62,316 bases of DNA from PALSA-1006 sp964532405 (GCA_964532405.1 CAZHIC010000013.1:1-62316), one strand, 5' to 3'; counted from the first letter of the stretch, positions 1 to 7,684 are shown. Translations and numbers: made by a program. The notes: a model not told the origin generated them from the sequence alone.

Positions 1-3
1 TCA

Positions 4-33
4 TGCAACATTCTTTCATGAAAAAATGTTGCA
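4..33. repeat. 30-bp near-perfect palindrome
   Basis: The outer arms TGCAACATT and AATGTTGCA are exactly complementary and the centre TTTCATGAAA is itself palindromic, leaving a single mismatched pair. There is no T-run, so an operator or element end is as likely as a terminator. Its gene context lies outside the window. Confidence 0.6.
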
Positions 34-59
34 CTTAGATTTCGCGCGCGCCGTGCAAA

Positions 60-109
60 TTAAGGAGTGTGCCGCTTTTGCTGTGTTCCGTTTGAGCGCA
101 CGTTTAGGT
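60..109 (-). other. Degenerate attC-like site (integron cassette boundary)
   Basis: The stretch runs TTAAGGAGTGTGCCGC - TTTT - GCTGTGTTCCG - TTTGAGCGCAC - GTTTAGGT. It shares box order and spacing with the clear attC at 1144-1206, but the terminal core box is degraded and the far half is not recognisable. The 160 bases between it and the next site hold no supported gene, so this may be a short gene-less or decayed cassette. Confidence 0.4.
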
Positions 110-272
110 TTTGCCGTTATGAACGGTACTCAGTTTTTCCGATACGAACTCGGCTCTTAAGGCGGCGTTGCTTTCCTGATTATTCAGCGCGCACCACGCA
201 AAAAACTCTTCAGGAATGATGCTACCCAGTCAGTTGCGAAATGATTGCGAATGCCTTATCAATCATGGTTGC

Positions 273-450
273 CTCTAACGTGGAGCTAAGGAGTCGTTAA
301 AAAATTACCGTTACAGTTTCGGTAATTTTATAGCACGTGGAAGCCGCATAACTGCAATAGTTGGATTTTTAACTGTTACGGTTTTATTTGTTAACAGATC
401 TTAAGGGGCTGCGCGCTTTTGCGCAGTCCCGCTTGAGCGCAGGGTTAGGC
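273..450 (-). other. attC-like site split by a 100-bp insert
   Basis: The left part (CTCTAACGTGGAGCTAAGG) matches the start of the attC at 1144-1206. The right part (397-450) supplies the paired arms GGGGCTGCGC and GCGCAGTCCC, then CGCTTGAGCG and the core box GTTAGGC. Removing 296-395 restores a site of normal attC length. It lies directly beyond the stop codon of the antitoxin gene at 467-772, as expected for a cassette read on the minus strand. Confidence 0.6.
296..395. mobile_element. 100-bp MITE-like insert with terminal inverted repeats
   Basis: The left end begins GTTAAAAAATTACCGTTACAG. The reverse complement of the right end begins GTTAACAAATAAAACCGTAACAG. These are imperfect terminal inverted repeats of about 22 bp around an AT-rich, non-coding interior, and the element sits inside an attC-like site. 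CTAAGG / CTTAAGG flanks both ends, a possible target duplication. No transposase is encoded, so any mobility would be in trans (inference). Confidence 0.5.
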
Positions 451-466
451 TATTAGCCGCAGAAAC

Positions 467-772
467 TCACACATGCACAGCTTGCGCCACAAGCCGCACG
501 CCCAGCGCCGCGCAGACACGACTGATCGTGTCAAAGCGCGGATGCGCATTCGGTCTGAGCGCCTTATACAGAGCCTCGCGGGTCAGACCGGATTGCTTGG
601 CGATCTCGCTCATACCCCGCGCACGGGCAATGTCCCCCAAGGCGGCTGCCAGCAGGGATGCGTCGTTATCTTCCAAAACAACAGTCAAATACTCGGCAAT
701 CGCCTGTTCGCTATCGAGATACTCGGCAGCGTCAAAATCAGGCAGGTCGGCAATGCGAATTTTCTTGGTCAT
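467..772 (-). CDS. higA: HigA-type antitoxin (addiction-module antidote, HTH)
   Basis: This 101-residue protein has a C-terminal Xre-like helix-turn-helix (around SEIAKQSGLTREALYKAL) followed by DTISRVCAALGVRL, the pattern of addiction-module antidote proteins paired with Gp49-like HigB toxins. It would neutralise the toxin encoded just upstream and autorepress the pair. A GAGGAG Shine-Dalgarno sequence precedes the ATG, and only three bases separate it from the toxin stop codon. The order is toxin first, as usual for HigBA. An attC-like site follows its 3' end, so the pair appears to be an integron cassette. Confidence 0.88.
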   Translation of the reverse strand: MTKKIRIADLPDFDAAEYLDSEQAIAEYLTVVLEDNDASLLAAALGDIARARGMSEIAKQSGLTREALYKALRPNAHPRFDTISRVCAALGVRLVAQAVHV

Positions 773-775
773 GGT

Positions 776-1072
776 TTACTCCTCAATCATCGCCGCGAGT
801 TTCACGGCCTTGGCAATATCGGCAGTTTGTGTGGATTTATCACCGCCGCCCAGCATCACGATCAACACCGATCCGCGTTGGATATAGTACATGTGCCAGC
901 CCGACCCGAAGTGTTCGCGCATCTCGAACACACCATCGCCAATGGGTGTGACATCACCCAAATTGCCCAGCGTAACCTTACGCAAACGCTTCACCAAACG
1001 GCGTTGCGTCAGACCATCACGGATACCGTTGAGCCAGTCATTGAATTCGTCGGTGCGCTTGATCGAAAACAT
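776..1072 (-). CDS. higB: HigB/RelE-type toxin
   Basis: This 98-residue protein matches the RelE/ParE superfamily (Gp49-like, addiction-module killer type). It has a short charged N-terminus with TDEFNDWLNGI, a central RLRKVTLGNLGDV segment, then GVFEMREHFGSGWHMYYI and LIVMLGGGDKSTQ. Family members usually act as ribosome-dependent mRNA endonucleases; that activity is inferred here. It is translationally linked to the downstream antitoxin and carried in an integron-like cassette. Full length, no frameshift seen. Confidence 0.88.
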   Translation of the reverse strand: MFSIKRTDEFNDWLNGIRDGLTQRRLVKRLRKVTLGNLGDVTPIGDGVFEMREHFGSGWHMYYIQRGSVLIVMLGGGDKSTQTADIAKAVKLAAMIEE

Positions 1073-1143
1073 GGGAAAATTGTAGTCGAACGATTACAGT
1101 GAGTCAATGTCATTTTGACAAATGCAAAACACTTTTGGGCAGT

Positions 1144-1206
1144 GCCTAACGTGGAGCTAAGGGGCACGCCGCTTCTGGCGTGTCCCGCTTGAACGTGAAG
1201 TTAGGC
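1144..1206 (-). other. attC recombination site of an integron cassette
   Basis: The boundary boxes GCCTAAC (1144-1150) and GTTAGGC (1200-1206) are exact complements and fit the RYYYAAC/GTTRRRY consensus. Inside are the complementary arms GGGGCACGCC and GGCGTGTCCC around GCTTCT, and the asymmetric AGCTAAG / CGCTTGAACG pair expected of L boxes. Length is 63 bp. The ORF at 1157-1717 reads into the site and takes its stop codon from it. Confidence 0.82.
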
Positions 1207-1717
1207 TGGTCTGTGGCTCTACAAGACGTCCTGTGACATATTTGTGAAGGACGCTAGCCATTAACGTCTGATAAGGAATCGCTTCTTCTGCGGCCTTTGC
1301 TTGAAGGTCGTCTAGGTTTCGGGAAGAGATGCGAATGTTGACCCGCTTGTCTTTAGCCAGAGATGCAGAAGCCATTGCCGCAAAGCGTGCGATTTTACTT
1401 TTGTTTTTTGGAACGGGCTGCCATTCGCCTCTTTCAAAAGAGGCCAGAATTTCTTCTTCAAGTTTACTTTCGTTGTCCATTTCAACGCTCCTCATCAAGA
1501 TAGATACGAGTGGCTTTCCGAAGATTGTAACTGCACGATCTTTTAGGTTTTCCAATATGACTTTTGAAACGAAAGAGTCGTTGCAGTCGATGTCTGATGA
1601 AATTGAGAAAATTCCTCGAATCAGTAAACCGGACTTTCGATAATAGTTTTTTGTGGCAACAAACAGCGCAAGGGTTGCAATGCTAATCGCTAAAACTAGG
1701 TACCAAATCGGTGTCAT
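1157..1717 (-). CDS. Chimeric ORF: membrane-protein N-terminus fused to a CopG-type antitoxin
   Basis: Of 186 residues, positions 4-21 form a transmembrane helix, followed by a segment (around SKVILENLKDRAVTIFG) that looks like the start of a truncated membrane protein. From residue 80 the sequence is a complete COG5304/CopG-like antitoxin, with ILASFERGEWQPV, KDKRVNIRISSRNL and IPYQTLMASVLHKYV. Both Met1 (AAGGAG) and Met80 (GAGGAG, start near 1480) have good Shine-Dalgarno sequences, so the antitoxin may be made alone. The last ~17 codons and the stop lie in the attC site. No partner toxin is adjacent. It looks like two cassette genes joined by deletion. Confidence 0.65.
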   Translation of the reverse strand: MTPIWYLVLAISIATLALFVATKNYYRKSGLLIRGIFSISSDIDCNDSFVSKVILENLKDRAVTIFGKPLVSILMRSVEMDNESKLEEEILASFERGEWQPVPKNKSKIARFAAMASASLAKDKRVNIRISSRNLDDLQAKAAEEAIPYQTLMASVLHKYVTGRLVEPQTSLTSRSSGTRQKRRAP

Positions 1718-1786
1718 TTTTGTCTCCTTTGTGCTGCGGCAGGAAAATTACGTAGAGGAAGAGCGGGCGATGAGCTTTTATTGAAG

Positions 1787-4603
1787 TTACAACAGCTTCT
1801 TCAACTGATAAATCCTCTCCAGTGCTTCCTTCGGACTCAAGTCATCCGGCTGCAAATCGCGCAGCACCGCAACCAGCGGATGCTCCTCCGGCTCTTCTTC
1901 CTTCACCACTGGCCGCTGGTCAAACAAATCCCCCTGCGGATTTTGCGCGGCGCTGTTCTGTTCCAGTTTGAGTAATTGTTTTTTGGCGGCGCGGATGACC
2001 TCAACGGGTACGCCTGCTAAAGCTGCCACTTGCAGGCCATAGCTCTGGCTGGCGGCGCCTTCGTTCACGCTGTGCAGGAAGACGATGCTGTGCTGGTGTT
2101 CGATGGCGGCGAGGTGGACGTTGGCGAGTTGGGCGAATTCTTCGGCGAGTCGCGTGAGTTCGAAATAGTGCGTGGCGAACAGGGTGTAGCTGCGGTTTTT
2201 TTCCAGCAGGTGGCGCGCGATGGCGTAGGCCAGGGCGAGGCCGTCGAAGGTGCTGGTGCCGCGCCCGATTTCATCCACCAGCACCAGACTTTTTTCGGTG
2301 GCGTTGTGCAGGATGTTGGCGGCTTCGGTCATTTCGACCATGAAGGTGGAACGCCCAGAGGCTAAGTCATCCGATGCGCCGATGCGCGTGAATATCTGGT
2401 CGATCTCGCCCAGCACCGCCGCTTGCGCGGGGACGAAGCTGCCGACATGCGCGAGCAGCGCGATGATGGCGACCTGGCGCATGTAGGTGGATTTACCGCC
2501 CATGTTGGGGCCGGTGATGAGCAGCGTGCGGCGCGCCTCATTCAGCGTGGTGTCGTTCGGCGTGAACTGGTCCACTTGCGCTTCCACCACCGCATGCCGG
2601 CCTTTGATGATGTTGATTTGCGCATTGTCGCCAAATTGCGGCGCGCTGAAATTCAATGTGGCGGCGCGCTCGGCGAAGGTGGCGAGCACGTCCAGTTCGG
2701 CGATGGCGGCGGCGATGCGTTGCAGTTGCGGGATGAACGGGGCGAGCTGGTCGAGCAGCTGTTCGTACAGAAATTTCTCGCGAGCCAGTGCGCGGTCGTT
2801 GGCGGAAAGCGCTTTGTCCTCGAAGGCTTTCAGTTCCGGCGTGATGTAACGCTCGGCGTTTTTCAGCGTCTGGCGGCGGCGGTAGTCGTCCGGTACGTTC
2901 ACCGATTGCGCGATGCTCACTTCGATGTAGAAACCGTGCACGCGGTTGTATTCCACTTTCAAGGTGGAGATGCCGGTGCGTGCGCGTTCGCGGGTTTCCA
3001 GTGCGAGCAGGAAATCGCCGCAGTTGGTTTGGATGCCGCGCAGCTCGTCCAGCTCGGCATCGAAACCATCGGCGATGACGCTGCCTTCGCGCAGGACGGA
3101 GGAGGGTTCGGGTTTTAGTGAGCGCTGGAGAATTGAAACCAACTCATTTTCATCCGTTCGTGCTGACCCTCCGACTCCGCTCAGGACTAAAAGCGATGTC
3201 GAAGCATGAGCGGACGCGCCGGTCTGTGCGTCGCTGCGCGCCGATCCTTCGACAGGCTCAGGACGAACGGACTGGAGGGACTCAGCGCGGGAGGGGAGGT
3301 GGAGTGCGTCGGACAGCATTTGCAGCAAGGATGTGTAGGGTGGGCACGTTTCTGTGCCCGCAAGGGGTAGGCCGTGGCTGTAAGGAGATAAATCCCCAAC
3401 AGCGCACGCTCTGCCCACGCGGTTTTCATCGCGGGATTCCGCGTGGGCAGCAGAGCTGCCCACCCTACTGAGTTCGGCGTGCAGTTGCGGCAAGCTGAGC
3501 AGTGTGTCGCGCAGGCCGGAAAGGTCGCGCGGACGCGCGCTGCGTAGGGCGATGCGGGCGGTGATGCGTTCTATGTCTACATTAGGTTTGAGGTGGTCGT
3601 GGATGGTGCGAAAATGCTCGCCGAGTTTATCTACTGCATCCAGCCTCGCGCGCAGCACCTTCCTATCCCGCAACGGATGATGCAACCAGTTCGCCAACAA
3701 CCTGCTGCCCATATTGCTGGCGCAGGTGTCGAGCAGGGAGAGCAATGTCGGTGCGGGTTCGCCGCGCAGGGTTTGGGTGATTTCCAGATTGCGCCGTGTG
3801 GCGGCATCCATGCGCACGTATTGGTCTGCGCTATACACCTGCATGCTGCGGATGTGGCTGATGGCTTGGCCTTGGGTGAGCTTGGCGTAGCCGAGCAGTG
3901 CGCCTGCGGCTTCCAGCCCCACGCTGAAATTGTCGCAGCCGAATCCGGCGAGGTCGAGCGTGGCGAACTGCTGGCACAGCGCGCGGCGTGCCGTGTCGAG
4001 CTCGAAATGCCATTCGGGCAAGGTCTTGAAAGCCGCGTGGATACTGGTCTTCACGGCGGCGTTCTCGGCGTGCAAAATTTCCGAGGGTTGCAGGCGTTCG
4101 AGTTCGGCGGGCAAATTATCGGTGGCGGTTTCGCACACGAAGAACTGGCCAGAGGCGAGATTCAGCCAAGCCAAGCCGAGCTTGCCGCTGCGCTGGTGCA
4201 GCGCCAGCAGCAGGTTGTCGCGCTTTTCGTCCAGCAGGGCGGAATCGGTGACGGTGCCGGGCGTGACGATGCGCACCACTTTGCGCTCCACCGGGCCTTT
4301 GCTGGTGGCGGGGTCGCCGATCTGTTCGCAGATGGCGACCGATTCGCCCATCTTCACTAGGCGCGCGAGATACTGCTCGGCGGCGTGATACGGCACGCCT
4401 GCCATCTTGATCGGGTTGCCGTTGGAGGCACCGCGCTGCGTCAGTGTGATGTCGAGCAGCTTGGCGGCGCGCACCGCATCTTCATGGAATAATTCGTAAA
4501 AGTCGCCCATGCGATAGAACAACAGCATGTCGGGATATTGTGCTTTGATGCCCCAAAATTGGGTCATCATCGGCGTGTGTTTTTCGTTGGGTGCGGTGGT
4601 CAT
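1787..4603 (-). CDS. mutS: DNA mismatch repair protein MutS
   Basis: MutS binds base mismatches and, with MutL, starts excision of the new strand. The N-terminus carries the mismatch-contacting GDFYELF motif. The C-terminal ATPase has the P-loop GPNMGGKST, the Walker B-like LVLVDEIGRGTS and FATHYFELTRL. At 938 residues it is longer than usual (about 850-880) because residues ~380-483 are an in-frame insert built from palindromic repeats, placed between the lever region and the segment resuming at VLREGSVIADGFDAELDEL. It is the last gene of a suhB-thioesterase-mutS run with a 6-base gap to its neighbour. Whether the enlarged protein is fully active cannot be told from sequence. Confidence 0.97.
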   Translation of the reverse strand: MTTAPNEKHTPMMTQFWGIKAQYPDMLLFYRMGDFYELFHEDAVRAAKLLDITLTQRGASNGNPIKMAGVPYHAAEQYLARLVKMGESVAICEQIGDPATSKGPVERKVVRIVTPGTVTDSALLDEKRDNLLLALHQRSGKLGLAWLNLASGQFFVCETATDNLPAELERLQPSEILHAENAAVKTSIHAAFKTLPEWHFELDTARRALCQQFATLDLAGFGCDNFSVGLEAAGALLGYAKLTQGQAISHIRSMQVYSADQYVRMDAATRRNLEITQTLRGEPAPTLLSLLDTCASNMGSRLLANWLHHPLRDRKVLRARLDAVDKLGEHFRTIHDHLKPNVDIERITARIALRSARPRDLSGLRDTLLSLPQLHAELSRVGSSAAHAESRDENRVGRACAVGDLSPYSHGLPLAGTETCPPYTSLLQMLSDALHLPSRAESLQSVRPEPVEGSARSDAQTGASAHASTSLLVLSGVGGSARTDENELVSILQRSLKPEPSSVLREGSVIADGFDAELDELRGIQTNCGDFLLALETRERARTGISTLKVEYNRVHGFYIEVSIAQSVNVPDDYRRRQTLKNAERYITPELKAFEDKALSANDRALAREKFLYEQLLDQLAPFIPQLQRIAAAIAELDVLATFAERAATLNFSAPQFGDNAQINIIKGRHAVVEAQVDQFTPNDTTLNEARRTLLITGPNMGGKSTYMRQVAIIALLAHVGSFVPAQAAVLGEIDQIFTRIGASDDLASGRSTFMVEMTEAANILHNATEKSLVLVDEIGRGTSTFDGLALAYAIARHLLEKNRSYTLFATHYFELTRLAEEFAQLANVHLAAIEHQHSIVFLHSVNEGAASQSYGLQVAALAGVPVEVIRAAKKQLLKLEQNSAAQNPQGDLFDQRPVVKEEEPEEHPLVAVLRDLQPDDLSPKEALERIYQLKKLL
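3155..3467. repeat. In-frame repeat insertion inside mutS
   Basis: About 312 bp not found in normal mutS genes. The outer part is the inverted pair GTAGGGTGGGCA (from 3338) / TGCCCACCCTAC (ending 3467). The inner part includes CCTTCGACAGGCTCAGGACGAACGG (3246-3270), the repeat whose translation gives the familiar VRPEPVEG peptide. A degraded relative lies at 3155-3187. The length is a multiple of three and the frame stays open. Confidence 0.8.
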
Positions 4604-4609
4604 GCGGGC

Positions 4610-5050
4610 TTATCCATGTACGACGTAGCGGCCTGAGAATTCGACTGCGGGCTGGTTGTTATGTGTGATGACGACATCGAGTGCGAGTCTGGCGCGGCCA
4701 TGCTTTTCCAGCGTGCGCAAAAAGCGTTGCAACGCGGTGGCGTCCAAATGGCATTCGGCGTGCAGGTCTTGATCGACCGGCAGCAGGTAGCGGATGTCGG
4801 CTTCCTGAATGACGATGTGTTTATGCAGCCCGGCTTCGGTCAGCTTGAGATGCAGCAGACCCCATCCGCACAACACGGCGAGCGAATAGAGGCTGCCGCC
4901 GAAGGCGGTGCATTTGTGGTTGATGTTGGGAGCAAGCGGCGCGGCCAGTTTTAAACTCGTGCCGTCGTAAGCTGTTACACGGATGCCCATTGCTTGCGAG
5001 AGCGGAATCTCGTCATGCAATGTGCGTTCCAGTGCTGCCGCTTGCATCAT
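4610..5050 (-). CDS. YiiD C-terminal-type thioesterase (hotdog fold)
   Basis: The 146 residues match the putative thioesterase domain family of the YiiD C-terminus: PNINHKCTAFGGSLYSLA near the middle, then IRYLLPVD and ARLALDVVI. Such proteins are thought to hydrolyse acyl-thioesters; the substrate is unknown. The start is set by the double ATG at 5045-5050, two bases after the suhB stop. Although the frame is open much further upstream, that part overlaps suhB. It lies between suhB and mutS and is probably co-transcribed with both. Confidence 0.8.
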   Translation of the reverse strand: MMQAAALERTLHDEIPLSQAMGIRVTAYDGTSLKLAAPLAPNINHKCTAFGGSLYSLAVLCGWGLLHLKLTEAGLHKHIVIQEADIRYLLPVDQDLHAECHLDATALQRFLRTLEKHGRARLALDVVITHNNQPAVEFSGRYVVHG

Positions 5051-5052
5051 GT

Positions 5053-5859
5053 TTAAGCCTTGATGGTTTTCAGGCCGTCGGTCAGATGCGGCGCGATCAC
5101 TTGCAGCAGTTGCGCGAATATTTTGGGATTGCCCGCGCAGATGTGGCCGCTCTTGAGGTAGCTCTCGTTGCCTTGCAAGTCGCTGACCATGCCGCCCGCT
5201 TCGGTGATGAGCAAGCATCCGGCGGCGATGTCCCACGGTTTCAATCCGGTCTCGAAGAAGGCATCGTAACGGCCTGCTGCGGTGTAGGCGAGGTCGAGCG
5301 CGGCAGAGCCGGGACGGCGCAGTCCCGCTGTCTTCTGGATAACGTCGCGCAGGATGTTCATGTACGCATCGAGATGTTCCATATTGGAATAGGGGAAGCC
5401 GGTGCCGATCAGGCTGTCGGCGAGAATGTCGCGTTTGCTCACGCGAATACGTTTGTCGTTGAGGAACGCGCCGCGACCGCGTGTGGCGGTGAACAGGTCG
5501 TTTCTGATCGGGTCGTAGATGACGCCCTGGGTCAGCACGCCGTTGTGTTGCAGGGCGATGGAAACCGAGTATTGAGGGAAGCCGTGCAGAAAGTTGGTGG
5601 TGCCGTCGAGCGGGTCGATGATCCACAGGAACTCCGACTCGCCTTGGGAGCCGCTCTCTTCTGCTAAAATCGCATGGGTCGGATACACATCCAGAATGGT
5701 CTGGATGATGGTGCTCTCGGCGGCGCGATCCACTTCGCTGACATAATCGGCGTTGGATTTCTTGGTGACGGTGAGATGGTCGATGTTGTCGGCGGCACGA
5801 TGGATCAGATTTCCGGCGCGACGCGCGGCCTTTACCGCGATGTTGAGCATGGGGTGCAT
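5053..5859 (-). CDS. suhB: Inositol-1-monophosphatase family protein SuhB
   Basis: The 268 residues carry the complete metal-dependent phosphatase signature: EESG at about residue 67, WIIDPLDGTTNFLHG at about 78-92 and WDIAAG near residue 210. SuhB hydrolyses inositol monophosphates and in enterobacteria also acts as an rRNA antitermination factor; the second role is only inferred here. It heads a minus-strand run with the thioesterase and mutS, and is divergent from trmJ across a repeat-filled 286-bp gap. Confidence 0.94.
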   Translation of the reverse strand: MHPMLNIAVKAARRAGNLIHRAADNIDHLTVTKKSNADYVSEVDRAAESTIIQTILDVYPTHAILAEESGSQGESEFLWIIDPLDGTTNFLHGFPQYSVSIALQHNGVLTQGVIYDPIRNDLFTATRGRGAFLNDKRIRVSKRDILADSLIGTGFPYSNMEHLDAYMNILRDVIQKTAGLRRPGSAALDLAYTAAGRYDAFFETGLKPWDIAAGCLLITEAGGMVSDLQGNESYLKSGHICAGNPKIFAQLLQVIAPHLTDGLKTIKA

Positions 5860-5948
5860 GAGAGCGAAACCTTTTTAATGAACGAAGAAACGGCGGCTAT
5901 TTTAGTTGGTATTGCGTTTTGAATAAACATATAAAAAAACAGTTGTCC

Positions 5949-6058
5949 GCAGATTTCGCAGATTAAACCAATGCAAATCCCGAAAAAATAGGTCGTAGCG
6001 AAGTCGTCTTGATTTTCAGTTGTTGATTTACCAATCTGCGTGAATCTGCGAAATCTGA
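5949..6058. repeat. Inverted repeat with CAGATTTCGCAGATT arms
   Basis: The left arm CGCAGATTTCGCAGATTAA (from about 5949) is matched in reverse complement by AATCTGCGTGAATCTGCGAAATCTG (ending at 6058), with about 65 bp of AT-rich sequence between. It fills most of the suhB-trmJ gap together with the next repeat. No coding potential. Confidence 0.6.
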
Positions 6059-6064
6059 AGAGCT

Positions 6065-6116
6065 ACTAGCCATTCGACTAAGGTTGGCAAAAATCGCCAA
6101 CCAAGTCGCTGGTTAT
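6065..6116 (+). repeat. Palindromic repeat family 'ACTAGCCAT', copy A
   Basis: The 52-bp unit starts ACTAGCCATTCGACTAAGG and ends CCAAGTCGCTGGTTAT, with a central perfect stem GGTTGGC / GCCAACC. Copies occur at 39889-39939 (close), 28379-28408 (shortened) and 55287-55332 (minus strand, diverged). This copy lies just upstream of trmJ. Confidence 0.75.
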
Positions 6117-6145
6117 GCGGATAAAAATCTTTTAAAAAATGAGCT

Positions 6146-6889
6146 ATGTTAAATAACGTCAGAGTCATCCTCAGTCACACCACTCATCCCGGCAACATCG
6201 GCGCGGCAGCGCGCGCGATGAAGACGATGGGGCTGTCGCGCCTGTATCTCATCAACCCGCGCCACTTCCCCGATGCCCAGGCCAAGGCGATGGCGGCGGG
6301 GGCGGACGATGTGCTGGAGAATGCGGTGGTGTGTTCTTCGCTGGATGAGGCTTTGCAGGGCGTGGTGTTCGTGGCGGGTATGTCGGCGCGGGTGCGCGAC
6401 ATTTCGCAAGAGGTGCTGGCGCCGCGCGAGGCGATGCCGCTGTTGGTGCAACAGGCACAACAGCCGGTGGCTTTGTTGTTCGGCACGGAGATGTCGGGTC
6501 TGACCAACGAGGAGTTGGCGCGCTGTCAGTTGATGGTGCGCATTCCAGTGAATCCGGATTTCACCTCGCTCAATCTCGCCGCGTCCGTGCAACTGGTGAG
6601 CTACGAACTGCGCTTGGCGGCAGGGCTGGGCGATTGCGGTGCGCCGGAAGTGACGCCGGCTCCGGCGGAGCATGTGGAAGGCTTCTTCTGCCAGCTAGAA
6701 GAGGCGCTGGCCGAGATCGGCTTTTTGAACAGCAAGCACCCCACCAAGCTGATGCACAAGCTGCGGCGCTTGTATGCGCGGGCGAGGCTGGAGCCGGAAG
6801 AGATCAATATTCTGCGTGGTATTCTGACGTTGACGACGCACTACCATGGACAACTGAAGCGAGATGTGAAAAATGTTAAAAGCGATTAG
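6146..6889 (+). CDS. trmJ: tRNA (cytidine/uridine-2'-O-)-methyltransferase TrmJ
   Basis: A SPOUT-class methyltransferase of 247 residues. The N-terminus VRVILSHTTHPGNIGAAARAMK and the knot region with LLFGTEMSGLTNEEL, IPVNPDFTSLNLAASVQL are typical of TrmJ, which 2'-O-methylates nucleotide 32 of several tRNAs using S-adenosylmethionine. The C-terminal helices (HPTKLMHKLRRLYARA) fit TrmJ rather than TrmL. It overlaps the start of cysE by 17 bases, so the two are translationally coupled, in the common order trmJ-cysE-iscR-iscS. Confidence 0.93.
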   Translation: MLNNVRVILSHTTHPGNIGAAARAMKTMGLSRLYLINPRHFPDAQAKAMAAGADDVLENAVVCSSLDEALQGVVFVAGMSARVRDISQEVLAPREAMPLLVQQAQQPVALLFGTEMSGLTNEELARCQLMVRIPVNPDFTSLNLAASVQLVSYELRLAAGLGDCGAPEVTPAPAEHVEGFFCQLEEALAEIGFLNSKHPTKLMHKLRRLYARARLEPEEINILRGILTLTTHYHGQLKRDVKNVKSD

Positions 6890-7601
6890 AGAAGATATAA
6901 AAAGCGTATTCGACCGCGACCCGGCAGCGCGCAGCACGCTCGAAGTGCTGACCTGCTATCCCGGTGTGCATGCGCGCATCCTGCACCGTATCTCGCACCG
7001 TCTGTGGAAGTGGGATCTATATTGGCTGGCGCGTTTGCTGTCGCACGTCGCGCGTTTCCTCACGGGTATCGAGATTCATCCGGGGGCGACCATCGGGCGG
7101 CGTTTTTTCATCGATCACGGCATGGGCGTGGTGATCGGCGAGACGGCCGAGATCGGCGACGACGTGACGCTGTATCACGGCGTGACGCTGGGCGGTACGT
7201 CGTGGAAAGAAGGCAAGCGCCATCCGACGTTGGGCGACGGCGTGGTGGTCGGCGCGGGGGCGAAGATACTGGGTCCTATCAGCATCGGCGCCGGGGCGAA
7301 GATCGGTTCCAATGCGGTGGTGGTGAAAGATGTTCCGGCGGGTGCGACGGCGGCGGGTATTCCCGCACGCATTCTGGACGAGGTGAAAAAATTCGCCGGT
7401 TTCAATGCCTACGGCATCGGCAGCGACCAGAATGATCCGGTCTCCAAAGCCCTGCACGGCCTGATTGGACATAGCATCACGGTCGATCAGCGCATCGAGC
7501 TCATTTTGCAGCAACTGGAGAAAATGGGAGTGGGTGTGGAGGAGGAGCGCGCGACGGCGGATAAGTTCGATCCCAATTACTTAAATAAAATTGTTGACTA
7601 A
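6873..7601 (+). CDS. cysE: Serine O-acetyltransferase
   Basis: This enzyme makes O-acetylserine from serine and acetyl-CoA, the first step of cysteine synthesis. The 242 residues contain the left-handed beta-helix hexapeptide repeats (IGRRFFIDHG, VVIGETAEIGDDVTLYHGVTLGG, KILGPISIGAGAKIGSNAVV) with catalytic His residues in IDHGMG and YHGVT. The length and N-terminus match the shorter EpsC-like type. It overlaps trmJ, and its stop codon lies inside the promoter/operator of iscR. Supplying cysteine beside the cysteine desulfurase gene makes functional sense. Confidence 0.95.
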   Translation: MLKAIREDIKSVFDRDPAARSTLEVLTCYPGVHARILHRISHRLWKWDLYWLARLLSHVARFLTGIEIHPGATIGRRFFIDHGMGVVIGETAEIGDDVTLYHGVTLGGTSWKEGKRHPTLGDGVVVGAGAKILGPISIGAGAKIGSNAVVVKDVPAGATAAGIPARILDEVKKFAGFNAYGIGSDQNDPVSKALHGLIGHSITVDQRIELILQQLEKMGVGVEEERATADKFDPNYLNKIVD

Positions 7602-7622
7602 AAAAATCGGGTATTCTATTGT
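7590..7622 (+). promoter_or_regulatory. iscR promoter overlapped by a type 1 IscR site
   Basis: Bases 7590-7614 read ATTGTTGACTAAAAA then AATCGGGTAT and fit the 25-bp type 1 IscR consensus at all but about three positions. A sigma-70 promoter overlaps it: TTGACT (7594-7599), a 17-bp spacer and TATTGT (7617-7622). The site covers the -35 box, as expected for autorepression by [2Fe-2S]-IscR. It also overlaps the cysE stop codon. Confidence 0.72.
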
Positions 7623-7684
7623 CCGTTCCAGATGCGGGGGTACGCGCGAGCGTTCTGTTATGAAAGATCACCTAAGAGGTATTT

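Noticed and set aside
2030..4388. Long plus-strand open frames opposite mutS
   Set aside because: They mirror a well-conserved mutS gene, lack Shine-Dalgarno sequences and encode low-complexity Gly/Val/Gln-rich peptides.
5051..5626. Upstream extension of the thioesterase frame through suhB
   Set aside because: It runs in another frame inside suhB, has Arg/His-rich content, and the thioesterase has its own double ATG at 5045-5050.
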